Assembly: GCF_013362815.1 (NCBI RefSeq)
Contig: NZ_JABFVK010000102.1
Span: 1 to 37,632, forward strand
DNA: 37,632 bases
Direction of reading: 5' to 3'
Origin: Hamadaea sp.
GTDB lineage: Bacteria; Actinomycetota; Actinomycetes; Mycobacteriales; Micromonosporaceae
Program-made: the position numbers and the translations under genes
The notes under the pieces: generated by a model
Seen by the model: only the letters and a program-made list of their open reading frames with translations
Told to the model about the DNA's origin: nothing
Database searches by the model: none
Shown: positions 31,447 through 37,632 of the stretch, piece by piece
Layout of the letters: the number at the start of each line of letters is the position of its first letter
How positions within the stretch are numbered: position 1 is the first letter of the stretch

Positions 31447-32994
31447 TCAGGCGGTGGGGGCGAGGCGCAGCATGGTCCAGGAGACGGGCGGGAGCGCGGC
31501 GGTGAGCTCGCCGTCGGTCAGCGTGTGTTCGGTGCTCGTACGCGGCTGGACCCGGTCGGGGTCCTCGGCGTTGTTGGTGTGCAGCAGTTCGGCGGAGTCG
31601 CCGCCGAGCACGACGTGTTCGACGACGCGCAGGCCCGGAAGCGCCCGTAGCTGCGCGGTGAGGTTCACCGGCTCGGTCTCGCTGCGGTTGAGGGCCAGCA
31701 CGGTGAGCTGGCCGGTTTCGGGATCGTGCGTCGCGACGACGTCGGCGACGGGCACATCGCCGTGACGGGCGGTGTCATAGCTCGGCGTACGCGGTTCGGC
31801 CCGCAGGACGGTGCCGCGTGCGTACCGGGCGGTCAGTGCGAACGGGTGGAAGATCGTCTGTCGCCAGGCCGGGCGGTCGGACTCGGCCCGGATCGGGGCG
31901 ATGATGTTGACCAGCTGGGCGAGGCAGGCGACCCCGACCCGGTCGGCGTGCCGCAGCAGGCTCATCAGCAGCGAGCCGACCACGACGGCGTCCTCGACGG
32001 TGTACTCGTCCTCGATCAGCCGGGGAGCTTCCGCCCACTCGAGGTTGGTGTAACCGGCGAACCGGCTCTCGTACCAGATGTTCCACTCGTCGAACGACAG
32101 CTGCAGCTTCTTGCGAGAGCGCTTCTTGGCGGCGACGTGATCGGCGGTGGCCACCACGCCGTCGATGAACCGGTCCATCGCCAGTCCCGAAGCGAGGAAC
32201 GAGGCGCGGTCGTCCTCGTGCTTCTCGAAGTACGCATGGAGTGAGATGTAGTCGACGTGATCGAAGGTGTGGTCGAGGACGGTCGCCTCCCACGCGCCGA
32301 AGGTCGGCATCCGGTCGTTCGAGCTGCCACAGGCGACCAACTTGATGCTGGGATCGACCTGCCGCATGGCTTTGGCGGTCTCGGCGGCCAACGCCCCGTA
32401 CGCGTCGGCGCTCTTGTGGCCCACCTGCCACGGGCCGTCCATCTCGTTGCCGAGGCACCAGAGTTTGATGCCGTAGGGGTCGGCGACACCGTGACTGCGC
32501 CGTAGATCCGACCAGTAGGTGCCGCCCGGGTGGTTGGCGTACTCGAGCAGGTCGCAGGCTTCCTGAATGCCCCGGGTGCCGAGGTTCACCGCCATCATCG
32601 GCTCGACGGCCGCCCGCTGGGCCCACGTCATGAACTCGTTGAGCCCGAACGCATTCGTCTCGACCGACCGCCACGCCAAGTCCAACCGGCGCGGCCGGTC
32701 GGCGACCGGGCCGACGCCGTCCTCCCAGCGATAGCCGGAGACGAAGTTGCCGCCGGGATAGCGCGCGACCGTGATGCCCAATTCGCGGACGAGCTTGAGG
32801 ACGTCGGCTCGCAGCCCGTCGGTGTCCGCCTCGGCGTGACCGGGTTCGAACACGCCGCCGTAGACGCACCGGCCCATGTGCTCGACGAACGAGCCGAACA
32901 GGCGCGGGTCGACCGGCGCGATGCCGAAGGCGGGATCGAGGGTGACGGTGCAGGTGAGCACGGCGGTACTTCCCATCTGATTGCGGGTTGTCAT
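31447..32994 (-). CDS. Intracellular GH51 alpha-L-arabinofuranosidase
   Basis: This 515-residue protein has no signal peptide and is close to the usual length of the family. The (beta/alpha)8 domain contains RYPGGNFVSGYRWEDGVGP (78-96), WCLGNE with acid/base Glu184, and LSFDEWN with nucleophile Glu303; a C-terminal beta domain ends at 515. It cleaves terminal arabinofuranosyl units from oligosaccharides imported by the adjacent ABC transporter. The frame stays open far upstream through the permease gene, which is a shadow. I start at ATG 32994, which is preceded by a duplicated copy of the permease's last codons; ATG 32976 is an alternative. No strong ribosome binding site is visible, so coupling to the permease is likely. 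Confidence 0.92.
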   Translation of the reverse strand: MTTRNQMGSTAVLTCTVTLDPAFGIAPVDPRLFGSFVEHMGRCVYGGVFEPGHAEADTDGLRADVLKLVRELGITVARYPGGNFVSGYRWEDGVGPVADRPRRLDLAWRSVETNAFGLNEFMTWAQRAAVEPMMAVNLGTRGIQEACDLLEYANHPGGTYWSDLRRSHGVADPYGIKLWCLGNEMDGPWQVGHKSADAYGALAAETAKAMRQVDPSIKLVACGSSNDRMPTFGAWEATVLDHTFDHVDYISLHAYFEKHEDDRASFLASGLAMDRFIDGVVATADHVAAKKRSRKKLQLSFDEWNIWYESRFAGYTNLEWAEAPRLIEDEYTVEDAVVVGSLLMSLLRHADRVGVACLAQLVNIIAPIRAESDRPAWRQTIFHPFALTARYARGTVLRAEPRTPSYDTARHGDVPVADVVATHDPETGQLTVLALNRSETEPVNLTAQLRALPGLRVVEHVVLGGDSAELLHTNNAEDPDRVQPRTSTEHTLTDGELTAALPPVSWTMLRLAPTA

Positions 32995-33008
32995 CACTTC
33001 AGTCCCGG

Positions 33009-33887
33009 TCACTTCAGTCCCGTGGTGGCGATGCCCTGGACGAAGAAGCGCTGGGCGACGAGGAACGCGACGGCGAGCGGGGCGAGCGAGATCGCGGCCC
33101 CGGCCATCAACGCGGCGTGGTCCACGCCGGACTGGCTGGAGAACAAGGTCAGCGCGGACGGCAGTGTCCGCATGTCGAGGGTGCTGGAGACGACCAGTGG
33201 CCATAGGAAGTCGTTCCACAGGGCCATGAACTGGATGACGAACAGCGACGCCAAAGCCGGCTTCGCCAAGGGCAGAACGATGCGCCAGTAGATCTGGAAG
33301 CTGTTCGCCCCGTCGATGTGCGCGGCGTCGTCGAGCTCGGCGGGCAGCGTACGGAAGAACTGGCGGAGCATGAAGATGCCGAGCGCACTGGTGGCCCGGG
33401 GGATGATCAGGCCCTGGAACGTGTTGAGCCAGCCCAGATCGAACAGGGTCAGGAATACCGGGATGATCGTGACCTGGAACGGAACCATCAGGGTGGCCAG
33501 GATGACGATGAAGATCGCCTGCCGTCCCCGGAACTTCAAGCGGGCCAGGGCGTACCCCGCAAGGGAGTCGAGGAACACCAGCAGGATCGTCGTGCCGCCC
33601 GCGAACACGAAGGTGTTGAAGGCCAGCCGGGCGAACGGCAGCTGAGTCAGCACGGCGTGGAAACCGGCCACACTCCACTCCCCCGGCCAGAGCCGGGCCG
33701 GATCGGCGTAGAGGTCGGCCGGCGTACGCAGGGAGACCCCGATCATCCAGACGAACGGCAGGACGGTGGCCGCAGCCGCCAGAATCAGCACGCCCCATGA
33801 GGCGTACCGGATGATGTTCTTGAAGATCTTCAGCGTGCCCGGCAGCCAGGCGGGCGCCTCGACCCGCGCGAGCGTCTCACTGGTCAT
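33009..33887 (-). CDS. Carbohydrate ABC transporter permease (MalG/AraQ type)
   Basis: This 292-residue inner-membrane subunit of a CUT1 sugar importer has six hydrophobic segments. The EAA loop, ELDDAAHIDGANSFQIYWRI (184-203) followed by VLPLAKP, is the docking site for the shared ATPase. Its start overlaps the end of the other permease gene by 11 nt, showing translational coupling. It ends GLK, and the bases encoding this end and stop are duplicated 15 bp downstream. No ATPase gene is present in the operon, as is common for actinobacterial sugar importers served by an MsiK-type ATPase elsewhere. The substrate is inferred to be arabino-oligosaccharides from the neighbouring GH51 genes. Confidence 0.93.
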   Translation of the reverse strand: MTSETLARVEAPAWLPGTLKIFKNIIRYASWGVLILAAAATVLPFVWMIGVSLRTPADLYADPARLWPGEWSVAGFHAVLTQLPFARLAFNTFVFAGGTTILLVFLDSLAGYALARLKFRGRQAIFIVILATLMVPFQVTIIPVFLTLFDLGWLNTFQGLIIPRATSALGIFMLRQFFRTLPAELDDAAHIDGANSFQIYWRIVLPLAKPALASLFVIQFMALWNDFLWPLVVSSTLDMRTLPSALTLFSSQSGVDHAALMAGAAISLAPLAVAFLVAQRFFVQGIATTGLK

Positions 33888-34779
33888 CGTCGCTCCTCGC
33901 GATGCGCAGCTGGATCAGCGAGACCGCCAGGATGAGCAGGAACAGCACCCAGGCGATGGCGCTGGCGTAGCCGAGCCGGAACTCGACGAAGCCGCGCTGA
34001 TACAGGTAGGTGACGATCGATTCGGTGTGGAACAGCGGCCCGCCGCCGGTCATGACGTAGACCAGGTCGAACAGCTGCAGGGAGGTCACCGTCGAGATGA
34101 CCGTGGTGAACAGCAGTGCCGGCCGGATCTCCGGCAGCGTCACCGCGCGCAGCCGTTGCCAGCGATTCGCACCATCCAATGTGGCCGCTTCCATGAGCGG
34201 GACCGGTACGCCTTGCAGCGCCGCCAGCAGCACGATCATCGAGAAGCCGACGCCTTTCCAGATGCCGACGGCCATGACGGTGGGCAGGGCGAGCCCGGTG
34301 TCGGCGAGCCAGCTGGGGCCGGTGACGCCGACCTCGCCGAGCCAGCCGTTGATCAAGCCGACCTGCGGATCGAGCAGGAACTTCCAGACCACCCCGACCA
34401 CGGCGAACGAGGCGACGGTCGGGAAGAAGAACGCCGACCGCAGGAGTGCGGTGAGCCAGGTTGTTCGCCGCAGCCACAAGGCGAGCGCGAGCCCGCCCAG
34501 GACCTGCCCGGCGGTGACGACCACTGTGTACAGACCGGTGACGCCGAGGGCGTTGCGGAACCGTTCGTCGCCGAACAGCTCGGTGTAGTTGCCGAGGCCG
34601 ACCCAGGCATGGGTGTCCTCGCCGACCGTCCAATCGTGCAGGCTCATCCAGCCCGACCGCAGGATCGGTTCGGCGATGAACACTCCGATGAGCAGCAGGC
34701 TGGGCGCGACATACAAGTACGCCGAGTTGAACCGCTGTCGGCGTCTCGTCGTCGCCGGGGGGATGGTCGCGGTGGTCAT
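33877..34779 (-). CDS. Carbohydrate ABC transporter permease (MalF/AraP type)
   Basis: This 300-residue CUT1 permease has six membrane segments. The N-terminus ends its basic stretch at about residue 17 and enters YLYVAPSLLLIGVFIAEP, typical of MalF/UgpA-like subunits. The EAA loop is LMEAATLDGANRWQRLRAVT (195-214), followed by LPEIRP. It pairs with the MalG-type subunit encoded in overlap to form the transmembrane channel. A 17-bp perfect hairpin separates it from the binding-protein gene upstream. A strong ribosome binding site is not obvious before the ATG at 34779. The substrate is inferred from context. Confidence 0.93.
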   Translation of the reverse strand: MTTATIPPATTRRRQRFNSAYLYVAPSLLLIGVFIAEPILRSGWMSLHDWTVGEDTHAWVGLGNYTELFGDERFRNALGVTGLYTVVVTAGQVLGGLALALWLRRTTWLTALLRSAFFFPTVASFAVVGVVWKFLLDPQVGLINGWLGEVGVTGPSWLADTGLALPTVMAVGIWKGVGFSMIVLLAALQGVPVPLMEAATLDGANRWQRLRAVTLPEIRPALLFTTVISTVTSLQLFDLVYVMTGGGPLFHTESIVTYLYQRGFVEFRLGYASAIAWVLFLLILAVSLIQLRIARSDDDQ

Positions 34780-34805
34780 GCGTGCCTTCCGGGCTGAGTG
34801 GTCGG

Positions 34806-34844
34806 CGGGTCCGGCCCACCGGGTACGCCGGTGGGCCGGACCCG
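34806..34844 (-). terminator. 17-bp perfect hairpin between binding-protein and permease genes
   Basis: Arms 34806-34822 and 34828-34844 (for example GGGTCCGGCCCACCGG) are exact complements around the loop GTACG. It lies 6 nt after the binding-protein stop codon and 26 nt before the permease start. It probably stabilises the upstream mRNA or causes partial termination, so that binding protein exceeds permease. Confidence 0.75.
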
Positions 34845-34850
34845 ATCGGG

Positions 34851-36116
34851 TCAGGGCTTGCAGCCGGTGATCTTGTTGATGGCTTCGGCGGCCGACTGCG
34901 CCGCCGGGCCGACCGGCTCACCCCGAGTGATCTTGCCGATCAGCGGGACGTAGACATCCGTATCGATCTTTGCCGACGTCGGCAGCCCGGGCAGGTAGAG
35001 CCGCGCGGTGGGCAGCTGCGCGGCGAACGGGGCCACGATCGGGTTGGTGGGCGTCACGTCGGTGCGTACGGGCGGGAACCCGGAGGCGTCGCTGAACGCG
35101 GCCTGCGCCGTCTTGCCCGTCCACCAGGCGAGGAACTCCAGCGCCTGCGCCTTGTGCTTGGTGGACTTGCCGATGGCCAGCGGCACTGTCGAGGCGAGGG
35201 TCACCGGCCCGCCCGCGCCGACCGGCACGGCGGCGATGCCGAGATCGATCCCGGCGGACTTGAATCCGGCCGCAGCCCAGGGGCCGTTGATCTCCATCGC
35301 CGCCTTCTTCGCGGAGAACAGCGTGTCGGCGTCGGCGCCGGTCTGCCCGACCGGGCTGACCTTGTCCTTGGCGACCAGGTCGGCCCAGGTCTGGAGGGCC
35401 TGGACGCTCGCCGGTTCGGCGACGGTGGCGCAGCCCTTGGCGTCGACGATGTCGCCGCCGTTCATCCACTGGAGGATCGGCCACATCTGGATGGTCGCGT
35501 GATCGGCCAGCGAGATGCCGTACTGCGTGACCTTGCCGCCGTTCATCTTGGTGAGCTTCTTCGCCGCGGCGACCAGATCGTCGCCCGTCTTCGGCTCGCT
35601 GACGCCGGCTTCGGTCAGCATCGCCTTGTTGTAGTAGAGGACCAGCGTCGCCATGTTGGCCGGGGCGGCGTACAGCTTGCCGTCGATCGTGAAGGCGGTG
35701 GTCACCGCCTTCGGGAACAGCGACGCGTTGAGCTTGCCGTCGCCGTCACCGGCCGCCTCGTCCAGCGGCAGCAGCGAGTTCGTCTTGGCGTAGGTGAACA
35801 GCACACCGGGGTCGAAGTTCGGCGTGGCCAGATCGGGTCCCTGGCCGGTGGCCCAGGCACCGGGCAGCTTCTGCCCGATGGCGTCCCACGGCTGCACGTC
35901 CATGGTGACCTTGATCTTGGGGTGCGTGTCGTTGAACTGCTTGACCAGCGACTCGTACGCCGGCCGGTCGGGACCGGTGAACCCGGTCCACAGGCTCAGC
36001 TGCACGACGCCGTCGGCGGAGCCGTCGTCGCCGCCGGAACCGCAGCCCGCGACGGCCAGCAGGCCGGCGGTGAGGACTGCGGCAATCTTCCAAGGTGCTC
36101 GCAAAGGTGATCTCAT
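34851..36116 (-). CDS. Sugar ABC transporter substrate-binding lipoprotein
   Basis: This 421-residue lipoprotein of the family 1 solute-binding group has an n-region MRSPLRAPWK, a hydrophobic core and a lipobox LAVAGC with Cys25. The mature part has LSLWTGFTGPDRPAYESLVKQ and YNKAMLTEAGV, with conserved W/NG motifs (QWMNGG, ACYLYL-type substitutions absent), typical of oligosaccharide binders. It would capture arabino-oligosaccharides at the cell surface and deliver them to the two permeases. The start is ATG 36116, with GGAAGG about 11 nt upstream; an ATG at 36167 lies in front of the signal peptide and is rejected. It is first in the operon and divergent from the LacI gene. Confidence 0.92.
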   Translation of the reverse strand: MRSPLRAPWKIAAVLTAGLLAVAGCGSGGDDGSADGVVQLSLWTGFTGPDRPAYESLVKQFNDTHPKIKVTMDVQPWDAIGQKLPGAWATGQGPDLATPNFDPGVLFTYAKTNSLLPLDEAAGDGDGKLNASLFPKAVTTAFTIDGKLYAAPANMATLVLYYNKAMLTEAGVSEPKTGDDLVAAAKKLTKMNGGKVTQYGISLADHATIQMWPILQWMNGGDIVDAKGCATVAEPASVQALQTWADLVAKDKVSPVGQTGADADTLFSAKKAAMEINGPWAAAGFKSAGIDLGIAAVPVGAGGPVTLASTVPLAIGKSTKHKAQALEFLAWWTGKTAQAAFSDASGFPPVRTDVTPTNPIVAPFAAQLPTARLYLPGLPTSAKIDTDVYVPLIGKITRGEPVGPAAQSAAEAINKITGCKP

Positions 36117-36160
36117 TGGGGGTCGACCTTCCGTCCCAGCTCGGGGGAGATTGCAGACAT

Positions 36161-36219
36161 GTTCCATCGTTGGAACGACGTTGTAAAGAGGTCTTGGCGA
36201 GAATCGTTACAACGTTGTA
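36161..36219. promoter_or_regulatory. LacI-type operator region between divergent genes
   Basis: Three symmetric elements lie in the 154-bp gap: GTTCCATCGTTGGAAC (36161-36176), a half-conserved ACGACGTTGTA (36175-36185) and a perfect TACAACGTTGTA palindrome (36208-36219). The last two share 10 of 11 bases, 34 bp apart. The central CG palindrome is typical of LacI-family sites. They likely mediate repression of the transport operon and autoregulation. Confidence 0.7.
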
Positions 36220-36270
36220 CCTTGAACTCCCCGGACCGCCGCTCCTTCCGATCATGAGTGAGGTTGATCG

Positions 36271-37281
36271 ATGGTTGCCACCCTCAAGGACGTCGCCGCC
36301 CGTGCGGGCGTGTCGGTCAAGACGGTGTCCAACGTGGTCAACGGATACTCGTTCGTCACCGAGGACAACCGTCGGCGCGTACAGGAGGCGATCGACCTCC
36401 TGGGGTACGTGCCGAACATCGGCGCACGCAACCTTCGCAAGGGCCGCACCGGATTCCTGACCCTCGCGGTGCCGGAGCTGGCCAACCCCTACTTCGCCGA
36501 GCTGTGCGGACTGGTCATGAACGCTGCCGCCGAACACGACTGGACCGTCCTGATCGAACAGACGGGCGGCGTACGCGAACGGGAGCTGACCGTGATCAAC
36601 GCGGCGCACCGTTCCCTGGTGGACGCGATCATCCTCAGCCCGATCGGACTGCAGCCCACCGACCTCGCCGAAGCCGCGCCCGGCACTCCCCTGGTGCTCC
36701 TCGGCGAACGAGCGCTCAGCGCGCCGGTGCATCACGTGGCCATCGACAACGTGGCCGCCGCCAGCGCCGCGACCCGCCATCTGCTGGACCTCGGCCACCG
36801 GCGCATCGCCGCCCTCGGCGACCAGCCCGGCCCGCACGGGACCGCCGCCCTCCGGCTGCGCGGCTATCAATCGGCGCTGCAAGCGGCCGGGCTCTCCGTC
36901 GATCCGGCGCTCATCGTGCCCGCCGCCGCCTACAGCCGGGCCGAAGGCACGGCCGCCATGCGGCGCCTGCTCTCGCTGGCCGACCCGCCGGACGCGGTGT
37001 TCTGCTTCAACGACATGCTCGCCGTCGGTGCGCTCAGCGCTGCCCGGGATCGCGGTCTACGCGTACCGGAGGATGTGGCGGTGGTCGGCTTCGACGGCGT
37101 CGACGAGGGCAACTACAGCGCGCCTCGGCTCACCACGATCGCGCCCGACAAGGCCGCGATCGCGGAGGCCGCCGTGGGCCTGGTCCGCGCGGCGCTTCAG
37201 GACGGTGCCGGGCAGCCGCAGGACGTGGTCACGCCCTTCACGCTGATCACTCGGGAGAGCACTCGCTCCTTCGCCCACTGA
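36271..37281 (+). CDS. LacI-family transcriptional regulator
   Basis: This 336-residue regulator has an N-terminal helix-turn-helix TLKDVAARAGVSVKTVSNVV (4-23) with the hinge helix region VPNIGARNLRKG, then a periplasmic-binding-like sensor domain (FLTLAVPELANPYFAEL, then FDGVDEGNYSAPRLTTI near the end). It binds a sugar, probably arabinose or an arabino-oligosaccharide, and releases the operator. GAGG lies about 8-9 nt before the ATG at 36271. The gene is divergent from the binding-protein gene and shares the operator region with it. The inducer is inferred from the operon; family assignment is certain. Confidence 0.93.
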   Translation: MVATLKDVAARAGVSVKTVSNVVNGYSFVTEDNRRRVQEAIDLLGYVPNIGARNLRKGRTGFLTLAVPELANPYFAELCGLVMNAAAEHDWTVLIEQTGGVRERELTVINAAHRSLVDAIILSPIGLQPTDLAEAAPGTPLVLLGERALSAPVHHVAIDNVAAASAATRHLLDLGHRRIAALGDQPGPHGTAALRLRGYQSALQAAGLSVDPALIVPAAAYSRAEGTAAMRRLLSLADPPDAVFCFNDMLAVGALSAARDRGLRVPEDVAVVGFDGVDEGNYSAPRLTTIAPDKAAIAEAAVGLVRAALQDGAGQPQDVVTPFTLITRESTRSFAH

Positions 37282-37378
37282 CTGGTACGCCCAGCGGCGC
37301 GGACTGTGGCCGGCCATGCGAGATAGACGAGCCGTGTTACCTTGCACACCGGTTGCCGGTTCATCGAAGGGTGCGCGC

Positions 37379-37632
37379 ATGTCCGCTCGTGTGGCTTCCG
37401 CGGTCCTGCTCGGTCTGGTGCTGGCGTCGAGCCCGATGTTGACGACCCCCGCGTACGCGGCCTCGCCCACCGTCACGATCGACCAGGGCCCGGCACAGGC
37501 CGATCCGGTGGCGAGCGGGCCGATCACGTTCGCGGTCACCTTCAGCGAGGCGGTCACCGGCTTCGACGCCGCCGACATCAGCTTCACCGGCAGCACCGCA
37601 GGCGGCACCCTCGTCGCAGCCATCAGCGGCAC
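37379..37632 (+). CDS. Secreted Ig-like-domain protein, 5' part (runs off the right edge)
   Basis: This partial gene has 84 complete codons. A signal peptide (MSARVASAVLLGLVLASSPM, ending AYA-A near residue 29) is followed by a bacterial Ig-like domain: TVTIDQGPAQADPVASGPI, then FAVTFSEAVTGFDAADISF. This VTF-S-E-x-V-x-G-F pattern is typical of repeated extracellular Ig-like modules. GAAGGG is 8-9 nt before the ATG. The function is unknown; it may be an adhesin or a carbohydrate-active protein with further modules beyond the window. It follows the LacI gene by about 100 nt, with no clear terminator in between, and may be independent. Confidence 0.8.
   Translation, partial: MSARVASAVLLGLVLASSPMLTTPAYAASPTVTIDQGPAQADPVASGPITFAVTFSEAVTGFDAADISFTGSTAGGTLVAAISG

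Noticed and set aside
29436-31505. Plus-strand ORF (689 codons) opposite the large GH51 gene
   Set aside because: Internal repeats merely mirror the three lectin-like modules on the other strand.
32995-33798. Upstream extension of the intracellular GH51 frame
   Set aside because: It runs through the permease gene in another frame and lacks GH51 similarity; the real start is near 32994.

Overview
The window is high-GC, actinobacterial DNA, most likely from a filamentous Micromonosporaceae-type organism. I infer this from codon bias toward G/C at third positions, frequent GTG starts, actinobacterial families (DUF6297-like permease, secreted CBM2 proteins, LamG/Rhs pairs) and a very dense GTACGC/GCGTAC hexamer. 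No rRNA, tRNA, CRISPR array or intact insertion sequence was found.

Layout. 1-3.2 kb: the tail of a cytochrome P450, a secreted polysaccharide deacetylase with CBM2, a small conserved protein, and a secreted CBM2-Cip1-like protein. 3.2-5.2 kb: a metallo-beta-lactamase-fold hydrolase and a RibD-type reductase, divergent from an HxlR regulator across a near-perfect operator palindrome. 5.2-9.6 kb: a small membrane protein, a three-gene operon (lipoprotein, Asp-box repeat protein, MmcQ/YjbR protein) and a DoxX protein. 9.6-11.8 kb: a two-gene ABC transporter.

11.9-23.6 kb is an Rhs-type polymorphic toxin-like locus. A secreted LamG protein precedes a 2068-residue YD-repeat/Rhs protein with a glycine-rich C-terminal tip. 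Lower-GC DNA follows, holding four small two-helix membrane proteins and two broken PH-like genes. Two of the membrane proteins are paralogues, each followed by a broken copy of the same gene, so a two-gene cassette appears to have been duplicated. They are immunity candidates.

23.6-27.4 kb (minus strand) looks like an undescribed peptide-modification (RiPP-type) cluster: a LanC-like zinc enzyme, a 24-codon peptide gene with a strong ribosome binding site, a MccB/PaaA-like ThiF adenylating enzyme, and a membrane M50-like protease with a PqqD/RRE-like N-terminus. A perfect hairpin follows the peptide gene, as expected for an attenuator between precursor and enzymes. The peptide has no Cys and no Ser, so it is not an ordinary lanthipeptide.

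27.5-37.3 kb is an arabino-oligosaccharide utilisation operon. A LacI regulator is divergent from a lipoprotein binding protein, two permeases, an intracellular GH51 arabinofuranosidase and a 1300-residue secreted GH51-like protein carrying three inserted lectin-like modules. The window ends inside a secreted Ig-like protein.
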